The notes under the pieces are model-generated. The model was not told where the DNA came from. It saw nothing but the letters and a program-made list of their open reading frames with translations, and did not search any database. A stretch of DNA of 64,000 nt from Peptoniphilus sp. ING2-D1G (lineage in GTDB: Bacteria; Bacillota; Clostridia; Tissierellales; Peptoniphilaceae), in NCBI GenBank assembly GCA_000952975.1, contig LM997412.1:1426001-1490000 (forward strand), in the 5' to 3' direction. Position 1 is the stretch's first letter. Every line of letters starts with the position of its first letter. Below, one piece after another: positions 26,380-35,070 of the stretch. A program made the position numbers and the translations under genes.

Positions 26380-26856
26380 ATGAAAAAAACCAATGCTATG
26401 CGCATACTTGATAAAAATAAAATAGAATATGAAACAAGAACCTACGATGTATCCGATGACAAAATCGATGGTATGTCCGTTGCCGAAAAGGTGGGAGTTT
26501 CTTATAAAGAAGTATTCAAAACACTGGTCACTCAAGGTAAAAACGGACATTATGTCTTCGTAATAGAGGTAGACCGAAAATTAGACTTAAAAAAAGCTGC
26601 GGAGTCAGTGGGAGAAAAGAAGATAGAAATGCTACGCCAGAGGGATTTAAAACCCCTTACGGGATACGTACACGGAGGTTGTTCTCCCATAGGTATGAAA
26701 AAATTCTTCCCCACAGTCATAGATATGGACGCTCGGAATTTAACTGAAATGGCAGTGAGTGCCGGAACAGTCGGAATGCAAGTGATACTAAGCCCTAAAA
26801 ACTTGGCAAAGGTTACGAAGGCTGAATTTGCAGATATTAAATTTATAGAAAATTAA
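26380..26856 (+). CDS. ybaK: Cys-tRNA(Pro)/Cys-tRNA(Cys) deacylase YbaK
   Basis: A 158-residue translation-quality enzyme that hydrolyses cysteine mischarged on tRNA(Pro). It is a single YbaK/EbsC domain: 'KTNAMRILDKNKIEYETRTY' at the start, 'VFKTLVTQGKNGHYVFVIEV' (about 45-64), 'LDLKKAAESVGEKKIEML', and 'GYVHGGCSPIGMKK' (about 98-111) with the Gly-Gly-x-Ser-Pro substrate loop. GGAAGAGA lies before the ATG. It stands alone on the plus strand. Confidence 0.93.
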   Translation: MKKTNAMRILDKNKIEYETRTYDVSDDKIDGMSVAEKVGVSYKEVFKTLVTQGKNGHYVFVIEVDRKLDLKKAAESVGEKKIEMLRQRDLKPLTGYVHGGCSPIGMKKFFPTVIDMDARNLTEMAVSAGTVGMQVILSPKNLAKVTKAEFADIKFIEN

Positions 26857-26877
26857 ATTAAATATATAGGATAAGAG

Positions 26878-26955
26878 GTATTTATATCTTGTTTTTGTCT
26901 GTTTCTCACCTCTAAAGTTCTATTGAACCACTGTAGCACCGAGAATTTTACAACA
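26878..26955 (+). repeat. Dispersed intergenic repeat, copy C (partial)
   Basis: The segment around 26893-26930 (TTTTTGTCTGTTTCTCACCT then CTAAAGTTCTATTGAACC) matches the second block of copies A and B. The CCCCTACGG block is missing. As in the other copies it follows the 3' end of a plus-strand gene. Confidence 0.45.
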
Positions 26956-26962
26956 ACTTGTT

Positions 26963-27406
26963 TTATTCAAAATTTTCTCCGTACTTTGTAATCAGATAGT
27001 CTATTGCATCTATATATCCTTGAAATCCTCGTCCCGTTACGGTTTTTTCACAGTACTTGCCGGCATATGAAATTTTTCTGAAATCTTCTCTTTCTTCAAC
27101 CTTTGTCAAATGAACTTCCACCGCGGGAAGTCCAACACTATTTAATGCGTCCAGTATTGCAACTGAAGTGTGAGTATAGGCTGCGGGATTTATGACGATG
27201 GCGTCCTTTTGACCGTAAGCTTCTTGAATTTTATCCACCAGATTTCCTTCGTGATTTGATTGATAAAACTCTATATCCACATTTTTTCCATTGTAATTTC
27301 CCTTTACCTCTTCTATCAAATCTCTGTAGGTTCTCTTCCCATAAAGGTTCGGTTCCCTTATTCCCAGCATATTCAAGTTGGGCCCGTTAATAACTATTAT
27401 CTTCAT
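26963..27406 (-). CDS. aroQ: 3-Dehydroquinate dehydratase, type II
   Basis: A 147-residue flavodoxin-like enzyme for the third shikimate step, dehydroquinate to dehydroshikimate. 'VINGPNLNMLGIREPNLYG' (4-22) has the catalytic Arg and Tyr, 'YQSNHEGNLVDKIQ' (about 53-66), 'VINPAAYTHTSVAILDA' and 'VEVHLTKVEERE' with the catalytic His. Length is standard. Last gene of the aro operon; its start lies 20 bases inside the aroE/K reading frame, so it is translationally coupled. Confidence 0.95.
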   Translation of the reverse strand: MKIIVINGPNLNMLGIREPNLYGKRTYRDLIEEVKGNYNGKNVDIEFYQSNHEGNLVDKIQEAYGQKDAIVINPAAYTHTSVAILDALNSVGLPAVEVHLTKVEEREDFRKISYAGKYCEKTVTGRGFQGYIDAIDYLITKYGENFE

Positions 27407-28622
27407 AAAACTCTCCTATGATTTTCTGTGCAGTTTTTTCAATGGACTTATTTTCCAAGGAAAAATCACAAAATCTTTCATAAATCGGCCTACGTTCTTC
27501 ATATAGCTTCTGCAATTTTGAAAGCCCTCCCTCTGAGAGCGGTCTTCCCTTTGTGCTTAATTTTTCCAAGGGACGATGTATGAAATATATTTTTCCGTTT
27601 TGTTTTAAGGCAAGTCGATTTTCTCTCTTCAAAATCGTTCCGCCTCCCGTGGAAATTACTATTCCGTTCTTTTTTCCCGCGTCCTTTGAAATTTCCCTTT
27701 CTATCTTGCGAAAAAAATCCTCTCCCTTTTCTTTAAATATTTTAGGTATGGGACTTCCTACGTTTTTTTCAATTTCTTTATCGGTATCGACAAAGGGACG
27801 ATTTAAAATTTTCGCTATTTCTCTTCCAAGTGTGGTCTTTCCGCTGCCGGGCATTCCTATTATGATGATGTTTTCCGATTCTCTTCCAAGATTCTTTAGA
27901 ATTTTTATAACCTCTTCATCATCTATGTTTTTATTTTGAAAGTATTCCGATGCCACCTTTGCCTGCATCACAAGCATTCCCAACCCCGAATTGTTTTTTA
28001 TTTTCAGCTCTTCAGCTTGCAAAATCATCTGTGTCCTCAGGGGATTGTAGACGACATCCAAAACTCCTTCAAGATTAAAAAACTCCTCCAAATCCACAAG
28101 CGATTGTAAGTTATTGGGATACATACCCACCGGAGTGCAGTTGACTATTATTTGTCCATCTCTGTGATTTTCCAGGTCTTTGAATTTTCGCTGTCCTCTT
28201 CGTGAAAACTTTAGTATTTCCCTCGCTCCAAGTTTTTCCAAAGAACGATACACCGTATTTGAAGTTCCGCCTTCTCCTAAAATCAAAACCTTCTTATTCT
28301 CAACAACAATACCCGAAGATTTAACTTGAAATAAAAATCCGTCGATATCTGTATTGTATCCGACAGAGTTGCCATCTCTTTTTACAATTGTGTTAATGGC
28401 TCCTATGCTTAAAGCGTCATCATCTATCTCATCGCAGTACTTCATCGCCGTTTGCTTATAGGGAACAGTGATATTAAAGCCTGCAATATCGGGATTTTTA
28501 AATAACTCTTCAATTTCATTCTCTTCTCGCTCAAAGAGTTCATATTCATAATCTCCAAGTCTGTTGTGAATTTCCTTGGAAAAACTGTGTCCCAAGCTCT
28601 TTCCCAATAGTCCGAATTTCAT
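27387..28622 (-). CDS. Fused shikimate dehydrogenase-shikimate kinase (AroE-AroK)
   Basis: A 411-residue two-domain protein joining consecutive shikimate-pathway steps. Residues 1-245 are AroE: 'SLGHSFSKEIHN' for shikimate, 'GFNITVPYKQ' with catalytic Lys56, 'NTDIDGF' with Asp92, and 'ILGEGGTSNTV', a variant of the NADP loop. Residues 250-411 are AroK: Walker A 'GMPGSGKT' (256-263), 'DTDKEIEKNVGSPIPKIF' with the Asp pair for shikimate and Mg, 'STGGGTIL', and lid 'TKGRPLS'. The kinase keeps all motifs. The fusion is uncommon, since the genes are usually separate. It follows pheA by four bases and overlaps aroQ. Confidence 0.93.
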   Translation of the reverse strand: MKFGLLGKSLGHSFSKEIHNRLGDYEYELFEREENEIEELFKNPDIAGFNITVPYKQTAMKYCDEIDDDALSIGAINTIVKRDGNSVGYNTDIDGFLFQVKSSGIVVENKKVLILGEGGTSNTVYRSLEKLGAREILKFSRRGQRKFKDLENHRDGQIIVNCTPVGMYPNNLQSLVDLEEFFNLEGVLDVVYNPLRTQMILQAEELKIKNNSGLGMLVMQAKVASEYFQNKNIDDEEVIKILKNLGRESENIIIIGMPGSGKTTLGREIAKILNRPFVDTDKEIEKNVGSPIPKIFKEKGEDFFRKIEREISKDAGKKNGIVISTGGGTILKRENRLALKQNGKIYFIHRPLEKLSTKGRPLSEGGLSKLQKLYEERRPIYERFCDFSLENKSIEKTAQKIIGEFYEDNSY

Positions 28623-28626
28623 ATCC

Positions 28627-29763
28627 TTACCTTTCCAAATAATTTCCTAAAAATACAAAATTTTTATTTTCTCTTTTTAATGCACTTAACAACCCCAAAA
28701 CTTCCTTCATGTGTATTGAGCCCTCAAAATCAAAATAAAACAAAAACTCAAAGTCCTTTCCAATAATGGGACGACTTTCGATTTTTGTGAGGTTAAGTCC
28801 CAGTGCTGCAAATCTTGCGATAATTTTATACAGACTTCCGGGTTCATGCTCGGTTGTAGTTCTAAAAGATATTTTATTGGCTCCGGGATAAATTTCCATT
28901 TTTTTTGAAATGCAGATAAAACGAGTGTAATTGTTGTCGCTGTTTTGAATTCCTTCCTGCAAAACATCCAATCTGTACAAATCGGCACAATGCGATGAAG
29001 AAATCGCCGCTATTTCTCTTCTCGGAGATTCTCTGACCATTTTTGCCGCAATTGCCGTGTTTTCAACAGGGTGAATTTTTATATTCTCAAATTTCTTTAA
29101 ATATTCACTGCATTGTTCCAAAGCTTGAGAATGGGAAATTATTTCCTCTATCTCATCCTTTGAAACTCCCTTTTTTGCCAAAAGCCCATGATGAATCAAA
29201 TGCCTATGGGATGCTACAATGGAGAAATGCTTTTTTTCCATTAAATCATATACTTCCTTCACCGAGCCGTTGGAAGAATTTTCCACAGGAAGCACTCCGT
29301 AGTCGCAGATTTCCCTTTCAACTGCATCAAAAACTTCTTCAAAGGTTTCAAAATAAAATATCCTACCTTGAGAAAACAGATAATCCGAAGCCTGCTGTGA
29401 GTAGGAACCCTCTCTTCCCTGTACCGCTATTTTCGCTTTTTGAGGAAAAAGTTTAGGTGTATTTTCAACCGTCTCCTTTAATCCTCTTTCAAATTCTCCA
29501 TCTGTGAGAAGAAATTGAGATTGATAGGACTTGCTCAAATCAAAAAGTGTAGAATATAAAAGCCTTGCATAGGGGGATAAATCTCCCGCCTCTACCGTAA
29601 CTCGGTCTGTTATTTCCCTTTCTCTGCTTTTATTTTCTAAGCTCAATCCCTTTTCTTTCTTTACTTCTGCAATCTTATAGGAGATTTCCATCCTTTTCAT
29701 AAAGGATTTCAATATTCCCTCATCTATTTCATTGATTTGCTCTCTAAGATCTTTTAAATCCAT
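28627..29763 (-). CDS. pheA: Bifunctional chorismate mutase/prephenate dehydratase (P-protein)
   Basis: A 378-residue enzyme making phenylpyruvate from chorismate. Domains: chorismate mutase (1-88; 'LREQINEIDEGILKSFMKRM'), prephenate dehydratase (about 110-290; 'AVQGREGSYSQQASDYL', 'GVLPVENSSNGSVKEVYDL', 'NYTRFICIS'), and a C-terminal ACT domain (about 298-375; 'TEHEPGSLYKIIARFAALGL', 'ESRPIIGKDFEFLFYFD') for Phe feedback. The usual 'GPxGTxs' start of the dehydratase reads 'GREGSYS', as in many bacteria. ATG 29763 is preferred; another start two codons earlier is possible. The start overlaps the aroC end by 20 bases. Confidence 0.92.
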   Translation of the reverse strand: MDLKDLREQINEIDEGILKSFMKRMEISYKIAEVKKEKGLSLENKSREREITDRVTVEAGDLSPYARLLYSTLFDLSKSYQSQFLLTDGEFERGLKETVENTPKLFPQKAKIAVQGREGSYSQQASDYLFSQGRIFYFETFEEVFDAVEREICDYGVLPVENSSNGSVKEVYDLMEKKHFSIVASHRHLIHHGLLAKKGVSKDEIEEIISHSQALEQCSEYLKKFENIKIHPVENTAIAAKMVRESPRREIAAISSSHCADLYRLDVLQEGIQNSDNNYTRFICISKKMEIYPGANKISFRTTTEHEPGSLYKIIARFAALGLNLTKIESRPIIGKDFEFLFYFDFEGSIHMKEVLGLLSALKRENKNFVFLGNYLER

Positions 29764-30841
29764 TGCCATCACCCAACCATTCATCCAACAAAACAACCGC
29801 CATAGCAGCTTCCACCACCGGTACCGCTCTGATTGCAATACAGGGATCGTGTCTGCCCTTAATCTGAAGTTTTTCCCCTTCCATCTTCCTGAAGTTGATG
29901 GAGTCTTGCTCTATAGCTATGGAGGGCGTCGGCTTCATTCCCACTCTTATTATTATGGGCATTCCGTTGGTGATTCCTCCGTTTATTCCCCCGGCATTGT
30001 TTGTCCTTGTGCAAATTTCTCCCTTTTTTATTTCAATGGGATCATTGTGCAAAGAGCCTTTCATTTTAGTTGCATCTGTCCCAGCTCCGAATTCCAAACT
30101 TCTAACTCCCGGAATTCCGAAAATCATCTGTGCAATCCTGTTTTCCATACCATCAAAAATCGGAGTTCCGATTCCCTTTGGAAATCCAATGGCGGCGCAT
30201 TCAACGCTTCCTCCTATGGAATCCCCCTCCGCCTTTACCCTCTGAATTACTTCTTTCATCCTATTTTCCGTTTTTTCATCTAATGCCGGAAATTCTTTCT
30301 TTCCGGGAGAAAGCACCTCATCAACGCACAAATCGGATTTTCTGAAACTTTTTCCTTCAACCTCTCCCACGGAAAAAAGTTGTGCTCCTATGTAAACCTC
30401 TCGTTTTTCTAATATCTGCTTTGCAATTGCTCCTGCTATACAAAGAGGTGCAGTAAGTCTGCCGGAAAAATGCCCTCCGCCTCTTAAGTCGGCAAAATTT
30501 TCGTACTTGAAATAGGCTGTCAAATCAGCGTGAGAAGGACGCGGTACCTCCCTTAAATTTGAATAATCCTGTGAGCGTTGATTTTTGTTTTCAATAATTG
30601 CGCAAAGTGGACTTCCTGTGGTTTTTCCTTGGTAAATCCCCGACAAAAGGCAGGGTACATCTTCTTCTTTTCTTCCCGTGGTGAATTTTTGTCCCGGTGC
30701 TCTTCTTTTCATGAAATCGAGCAATTTTTCTTCGTCAATTTCTTCTCCTGCAGGTAAACCGTCCATTACCACTCCGATGGCTTTCCCGTGAGATTCTCCA
30801 AAAATAGATATTTTTACATTATTCCCGAATATTGATGACAT
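29744..30841 (-). CDS. aroC: Chorismate synthase
   Basis: A 365-residue FMN-dependent enzyme for the last shikimate-pathway step, EPSP to chorismate. Family signatures are 'GESHGKAIGVVMDGLPAGE' (14-32), 'RAPGQKFTTGRKEEDVPCLL' (48-67), 'RPSHADLTAYFKY', 'RGGGHFSGRLTAPLCIAGAI', and 'NAGGINGGITNGMPI' near residue 275. All are intact. It overlaps aroA by 23 bases at its start and pheA by 20 bases at its end. Confidence 0.96.
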   Translation of the reverse strand: MSSIFGNNVKISIFGESHGKAIGVVMDGLPAGEEIDEEKLLDFMKRRAPGQKFTTGRKEEDVPCLLSGIYQGKTTGSPLCAIIENKNQRSQDYSNLREVPRPSHADLTAYFKYENFADLRGGGHFSGRLTAPLCIAGAIAKQILEKREVYIGAQLFSVGEVEGKSFRKSDLCVDEVLSPGKKEFPALDEKTENRMKEVIQRVKAEGDSIGGSVECAAIGFPKGIGTPIFDGMENRIAQMIFGIPGVRSLEFGAGTDATKMKGSLHNDPIEIKKGEICTRTNNAGGINGGITNGMPIIIRVGMKPTPSIAIEQDSINFRKMEGEKLQIKGRHDPCIAIRAVPVVEAAMAVVLLDEWLGDGNGFKRS

Positions 30842-32081
30842 TTACATCTCCTCCTATTTTTTTTAAATCTTCAAAGAAATTGGGATAGGATTTATTAACC
30901 GCTTCAGCTCTCTCGATAATTATACTTTCTTCAGCTCTGCAAGAGGCAATTGATGCCGCCATGGCTATTCTGTGATCTGCGAAGGAAGAAGTCCTTCCTC
31001 CCTTAAGCCCCGTGCCCTCAACTATCAATCCGTCCTCTGTGACCTCAGCCCTTCCGCCTAAATCCTTAATCATTTTAGCGGTGGTTTTAAGTCGATCCGT
31101 CTCCTTTAATTTAAGTCTCTTTCCGTTGTAAAATCTACTTTGCCCCTTGGAAAAGGCGGCAACTATCGCCAAAATGGGAAGTAAGTCCGGTGTTTGTGAC
31201 AAATCCACATCAACGGAATTTTCTTCTCCCCTTGAAAAAGTTAAACCGTCATTTTTTTTCAAAATAGCTCCCCTTGCTTCAAGGATATCTATGATTTTAG
31301 CATCTCCCTGCAAAGTATTTTTTGAAAGCCCTTTAACTGTTACAGGACCGCTCAATGCACCTGCAGCAAGAAAGAAAGCCCCATTGGAAAAATCTCCTTC
31401 CGCTTCCACCGTCCCCGGACTTTTATATCCGGAGCTTTCCACTGTGTAACCCTTGGCTTCTCTTACTACCTCCACTCCGAATTTTTTTAAACTGTCTATG
31501 GTCATGTCCACATAGGAGCTTGACTCCAATTTTCCATCAATTTCAATTGTGACCTTACCCTTTAACAGTGGAGCCGCCAAAAGTATCCCGGAAATATATT
31601 GAGAACTTACATTTCCCGGAAATTTAAAAATTCCACTCTTTAATATTCCCTCTGTATAAAAGGGAAGAAATTTATTGGAAAAGCTCACACCGTTTTTTTT
31701 CATCTCCACCTGTAAATCCTCAAGGGGCCTTTCAGGAAGTCTGCCCTTCCCGGTAAAATATGCCCTTTTCACAAGTGCAGCGGTAACCGGCAATAGAAAT
31801 CTCAAGGTCGAACCGCTTTCTCCCGGATTTATCTGTGCGTATTCCAGAATTTCCTTTAGGGGAATTACCTCATAACCCCCTTTGATTTTTTTAAATTCCG
31901 CTCCCAAAGCACTTAAACAATTTATCGTCGCATCGATATCTTCCGATTCGTTGTTTATTTTGACTTCCGTTTTTTTATCACCAAGAGCGGCGCAAATCAG
32001 CAGGCGGTGCCCATCAGATTTAGAAGACAGTATTTTCATTTCTCCCATGAGTTTTTTAGGAGCAATCTCTACAATCATCAA
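30819..32081 (-). CDS. aroA: 3-Phosphoshikimate 1-carboxyvinyltransferase (EPSP synthase)
   Basis: A 420-residue enzyme joining PEP to shikimate-3-phosphate. 'LSSKSDGHRLLICAALGD' (about 18-35) is the N-terminal substrate loop with Lys, Ser and Arg. 'NPGESGSTLRFLLPV' (about 85-99) replaces the common 'GNAGTxxR' with 'GESGSTLR', the pattern of class II enzymes. 'LPERPLEDL', 'VSSQYISGILLAAPL' and 'LKLKETDRLKTTAKMIK' follow. Glyphosate behaviour cannot be judged without alignment. Two adjacent ATGs can start it; it overlaps aroB by 26 bases. Confidence 0.95.
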   Translation of the reverse strand: MMIVEIAPKKLMGEMKILSSKSDGHRLLICAALGDKKTEVKINNESEDIDATINCLSALGAEFKKIKGGYEVIPLKEILEYAQINPGESGSTLRFLLPVTAALVKRAYFTGKGRLPERPLEDLQVEMKKNGVSFSNKFLPFYTEGILKSGIFKFPGNVSSQYISGILLAAPLLKGKVTIEIDGKLESSSYVDMTIDSLKKFGVEVVREAKGYTVESSGYKSPGTVEAEGDFSNGAFFLAAGALSGPVTVKGLSKNTLQGDAKIIDILEARGAILKKNDGLTFSRGEENSVDVDLSQTPDLLPILAIVAAFSKGQSRFYNGKRLKLKETDRLKTTAKMIKDLGGRAEVTEDGLIVEGTGLKGGRTSSFADHRIAMAASIASCRAEESIIIERAEAVNKSYPNFFEDLKKIGGDVNVINIRE

Positions 32082-33132
32082 TGCCCTCCTCTATGTACTC
32101 TTTAAAGGAAAGAAGGGGAATTTTTTTTAATCTGCATTTCCCTATTTCCTCTATCTCCACAATAGTTATGTTTTTACCGTCGCTTTTTTTATCTTTGTAT
32201 ATATGCTCAAACAGCACTTCCACAGAAAAGGAAGTATCTGTGGGAAGATCGTTTTTCTTCAAGACTTCAAGTATTTCATCTCTTTCGGTTTCCTTTAAGA
32301 TTTGCCTTTTGCTGCAAGCCTTCGCCATGACCGCCATTCCTATGGCTACTGCATGACCATGTGTAATTTTAAAACCACTTGCCCTTTCAATACTGTGTCC
32401 AATTGTATGTCCGAGATTTAAAAGTTTCCTTTCATCCTTTTCAAATTCATCCCTTGCCACCACTTCAGCTTTGTGCTTTACAGCCTTTTCAACTAATTCC
32501 TCCAGACGCTCATCTTCCTTCGTCAATGGACTTTTAAACAAATTGAACAAATCTCTGTCGAATAAAATCCCGTACTTAATGGATTCTGCAACTCCATCGG
32601 CAAATCTTTCCCTTTCCATGCTTTTAAACACCTCCGGGTCACAATAAACCGCCAAGGGCTGTTTGAAAGCTCCTACGAGATTTTTGCCTTCCCTTAAATT
32701 TAAAGCGGTCTTTCCACCCACTGAAGAATCCACTGCCGCAAGGAGACTTGTGGGCATTTGAATATATTCCATTCCCCTTTGAAATGTAGCTGCGACAAAA
32801 CCTCCCAAATCTCCTATCACTCCTCCGCCCAGAGAAATGAGCGTATCGTTTCTGTGATAGTTATTTGCCGCCATATACTCTAAAATCTCACCGTACACGC
32901 AAAGGGATTTGCTGTCTTCTCCCTCTTTTACCCTGTAGATATCCCCTTGAATTTCAGATTCCTTCAGTTGCTTAAGGATCAAATCGGCATATAAATTTCC
33001 GACCCTCTCATCTGTCAATACAAGCGCCTTTCCCTTTATCTCATTCTTCAGCAAAGGTCCGATTTTTTGAAACAATCCCTTTTCTATCAGGACAGAATAT
33101 GAAAATCCGGTGTTAATTTGAACTTTCGTCAT
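32056..33132 (-). CDS. aroB: 3-Dehydroquinate synthase
   Basis: A 358-residue NAD- and zinc-dependent enzyme that cyclises DAHP to 3-dehydroquinate. 'VLTDERVGNLYADLIL', 'SLGGGVIGDLGGFVAATFQR' (about 101-120), 'TSLLAAVDSSVGGKTALNL' (about 127-145), and 'LLNLGHTIGHSIERASGFKI' (about 240-259) with metal-binding His are all present. Length is typical. Its start overlaps the tyrA end by 20 bases. Confidence 0.95.
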   Translation of the reverse strand: MTKVQINTGFSYSVLIEKGLFQKIGPLLKNEIKGKALVLTDERVGNLYADLILKQLKESEIQGDIYRVKEGEDSKSLCVYGEILEYMAANNYHRNDTLISLGGGVIGDLGGFVAATFQRGMEYIQMPTSLLAAVDSSVGGKTALNLREGKNLVGAFKQPLAVYCDPEVFKSMERERFADGVAESIKYGILFDRDLFNLFKSPLTKEDERLEELVEKAVKHKAEVVARDEFEKDERKLLNLGHTIGHSIERASGFKITHGHAVAIGMAVMAKACSKRQILKETERDEILEVLKKNDLPTDTSFSVEVLFEHIYKDKKSDGKNITIVEIEEIGKCRLKKIPLLSFKEYIEEGIDDCRDCS

Positions 33133-33967
33133 TATTTTTCCTTCTTTCTTCCATTATCCTTTTAGCATTGCAACCGTCCCTCAAGATTTTCTTTAAAGTA
33201 TCTCTGTCTTCATACCTGATAGCATCGGCATATTTTCTTAGATGATCACTTATTCTCATCACTTCATCATATAAAAAATCCCTGTTGTCAAAAAATAATT
33301 CAGTCCACATATCCACATCTAAAGTGGCAACCCTTGTTAAATCTTTTAAACTGTCTGCCGAATATCCGTATTCATCTTCATGAGTCGGCGACTGAACAAA
33401 GGAATTGGACACCACATGAGCCAGTTGAGAAGTATATGCCAGCAACCTGTCATGGGACAGAGAATCGGAATACTTTATCTGTTCAAATCCCAATTTATAA
33501 AAGAACTCTTCCAGTTTTTTCCCTTCTCCCAGGGAAGTTTCATTTTCCACCAAAATCATGGAAGCACCTTGAAAGAGATTCTTTGTGCTGTTTTCATATC
33601 CTCCTACTTCTCTACCTGCCATGGGATGACCCCCAATATATGAAAATCTCTTTTTCAGAGCCGTGGGAAGAATTTGCTCCTCGACCTTTCTCTTCACTCC
33701 ACAAAAATCCAGAAGAATTCCCTTAATCAAATCGCCATTTTCCTTTACAAAATCTATGGCGATGCCGGGCATCAGAGCGAGAACCACCAAATCACACTGA
33801 GGAATTTTTTCTTTTGTCAAAATACCGTCTATGCTTCTATCCTCCAAGGCTTTTTCCAATACCTCGGGGTTTTTGTCAAAACCGCAAACTTCATCCCTTC
33901 CGTAAGCTTTAATCGCTTTGACAAAGCTCCCGCCCATTAATCCTAAGCCTACAACTCCTATTTTCAT
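33113..33967 (-). CDS. tyrA: Prephenate dehydrogenase
   Basis: A 284-residue NAD(P) enzyme converting prephenate to 4-hydroxyphenylpyruvate. 'GVVGLGLMGGSFVKAIKAYG' (4-23) is the dinucleotide loop. 'YIGGHPMAGREVGGYENS' (about 110-127) has the catalytic His, and 'LLAYTSQLAHVVSNSFVQ' (about 170-187) the second active-site His. No ACT domain follows, so feedback control is not evident in this protein. Its ATG overlaps the aroF stop by four bases. Confidence 0.94.
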   Translation of the reverse strand: MKIGVVGLGLMGGSFVKAIKAYGRDEVCGFDKNPEVLEKALEDRSIDGILTKEKIPQCDLVVLALMPGIAIDFVKENGDLIKGILLDFCGVKRKVEEQILPTALKKRFSYIGGHPMAGREVGGYENSTKNLFQGASMILVENETSLGEGKKLEEFFYKLGFEQIKYSDSLSHDRLLAYTSQLAHVVSNSFVQSPTHEDEYGYSADSLKDLTRVATLDVDMWTELFFDNRDFLYDEVMRISDHLRKYADAIRYEDRDTLKKILRDGCNAKRIMEERRKNNDESSN

Positions 33968-34977
33968 CCTATTTCCTCAACGGTTTTGCGAAGAGCTTTG
34001 AGTTTTTCAGCCACCCTTTCAAATTGATCGGGGTCAAGGGATTGAGGGCCGTCGCACAACGCACGCTCAGGATCGTTGTGAACTTCAATCATCACCCCAT
34101 GGGCTCCTGCGGCAATTGCAGCCTTTGCAAGAGGTTCAACCAAGCGCCTCATTCCTGTAGCATGGGATGGGTCCGCTATTATAGGTAGATGAGTTTCTTC
34201 CTTCAGTACCGGGATTGCGGAAATGTCCAAAGTATTTCTGGTCTTAGTTTCAAAGGTGCGAATTCCTCTTTCGCATAGAATTACATTCTTATTTCCTCCC
34301 GCCATGATGTATTCCGCACTCATGAGCCATTCTTCGTAAGTCGCAGAAAGCCCTCTTTTGAGCAGAACGGGTTTATCCAGTTTACCCACCTCTTTTAAAA
34401 GATAGAAGTTTTGCATATTTCTCGCTCCCACTTGGAGAATATCCACATCCTTGAAATATTTCAACTGCGATGCATCCATGACTTCCGACACTATGGGAAG
34501 ACCGGTTTCCTTTTTGGCCTTCAACAGCAAATCAATTCCATCTGCTCCCATACCTTGGAAAGAGTAGGGAGAAGTTCTGGGTTTGAAAGCTCCTCCTCTT
34601 AAAATCTGCGCTCCGGATGCCTTAACTCTTTTTGCAATTTCTATGACTTGTTCCTCCGATTCAATGGAACATGGCCCCGCGATCATCGTGAAATTATCTC
34701 CGCCTATTTTAGTTCCGTTTTCCAAAGTGATTATGGTATCTTCGGGATGAAAACGGCGATTTACAGCCTTGTACGGCTCTTGAATTCTCTTTACATCATC
34801 CACGATTGAAAGAGTCTTGACTAAATCGATATCTATCTTTGTAGTATCTCCCACCAATCCCAAAATAGTGAAATTGGTTCCAACAGATGTCATCACTTCT
34901 ATGCCCTGCTCAGCTATCCATTGGCGTAAATTGTCCACTTGTTCCCTATTGGGATTTTGTTTTAATTTTATTATCAT
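33964..34977 (-). CDS. aroF: DAHP synthase (3-deoxy-7-phosphoheptulonate synthase), class I-beta
   Basis: A 337-residue first enzyme of the pathway, joining PEP and erythrose-4-phosphate. Residues 1-70 are the ferredoxin-like regulatory domain ('MIIKLKQNPNREQVDNLRQW'). The barrel follows: 'MIAGPCSIESEEQVIEIAK', 'LRGGAFKPRTSPYSFQG', 'LQVGARNMQNFYLL', 'PVLLKRGLSATYEEWL', 'CERGIRTFE', 'ADPSHATGMRRLV' and 'IEVHNDPERALCDG'. These fit the Thermotoga-type I-beta family, where the N-terminal domain often mediates Tyr/Phe inhibition. ATG 34977 is chosen because GGGGAGAA precedes it. First structural gene after the attenuator, with an ATGA overlap to tyrA. Confidence 0.94.
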   Translation of the reverse strand: MIIKLKQNPNREQVDNLRQWIAEQGIEVMTSVGTNFTILGLVGDTTKIDIDLVKTLSIVDDVKRIQEPYKAVNRRFHPEDTIITLENGTKIGGDNFTMIAGPCSIESEEQVIEIAKRVKASGAQILRGGAFKPRTSPYSFQGMGADGIDLLLKAKKETGLPIVSEVMDASQLKYFKDVDILQVGARNMQNFYLLKEVGKLDKPVLLKRGLSATYEEWLMSAEYIMAGGNKNVILCERGIRTFETKTRNTLDISAIPVLKEETHLPIIADPSHATGMRRLVEPLAKAAIAAGAHGVMIEVHNDPERALCDGPQSLDPDQFERVAEKLKALRKTVEEIG

Positions 34978-35001
34978 AATTTCTCCCCTTTTAAATGTAA
35001 T

Positions 35002-35032
35002 AAAAAAAGCTCCCACAAATTTTTGGGAGCTT
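35002..35032 (-). terminator. Attenuator terminator in the aro operon leader
   Basis: On the minus strand AAGCTCCCA (35032-35024) pairs perfectly with TGGGAGCTT (35015-35007), and the hairpin runs into seven T (35008-35002). It lies after the aromatic leader peptide stop (35071) and 25 bases before the aroF ATG, so it must be bypassed for operon expression. The bases CCCAAAAA (35027-35020) in and beside the 5' arm can instead pair with TTTTTTGGG inside the leader coding region (35113-35105), a possible antiterminator. Confidence 0.85.
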
Positions 35033-35070
35033 AGACTGCTTCGTTCTTTCCTTTTTGTATGAGATCTCGT

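Noticed and set aside
29043..29456. 137-codon plus-strand frame inside pheA
   Set aside because: Antisense to a clearly coding pheA, low-quality composition, no ribosome site.
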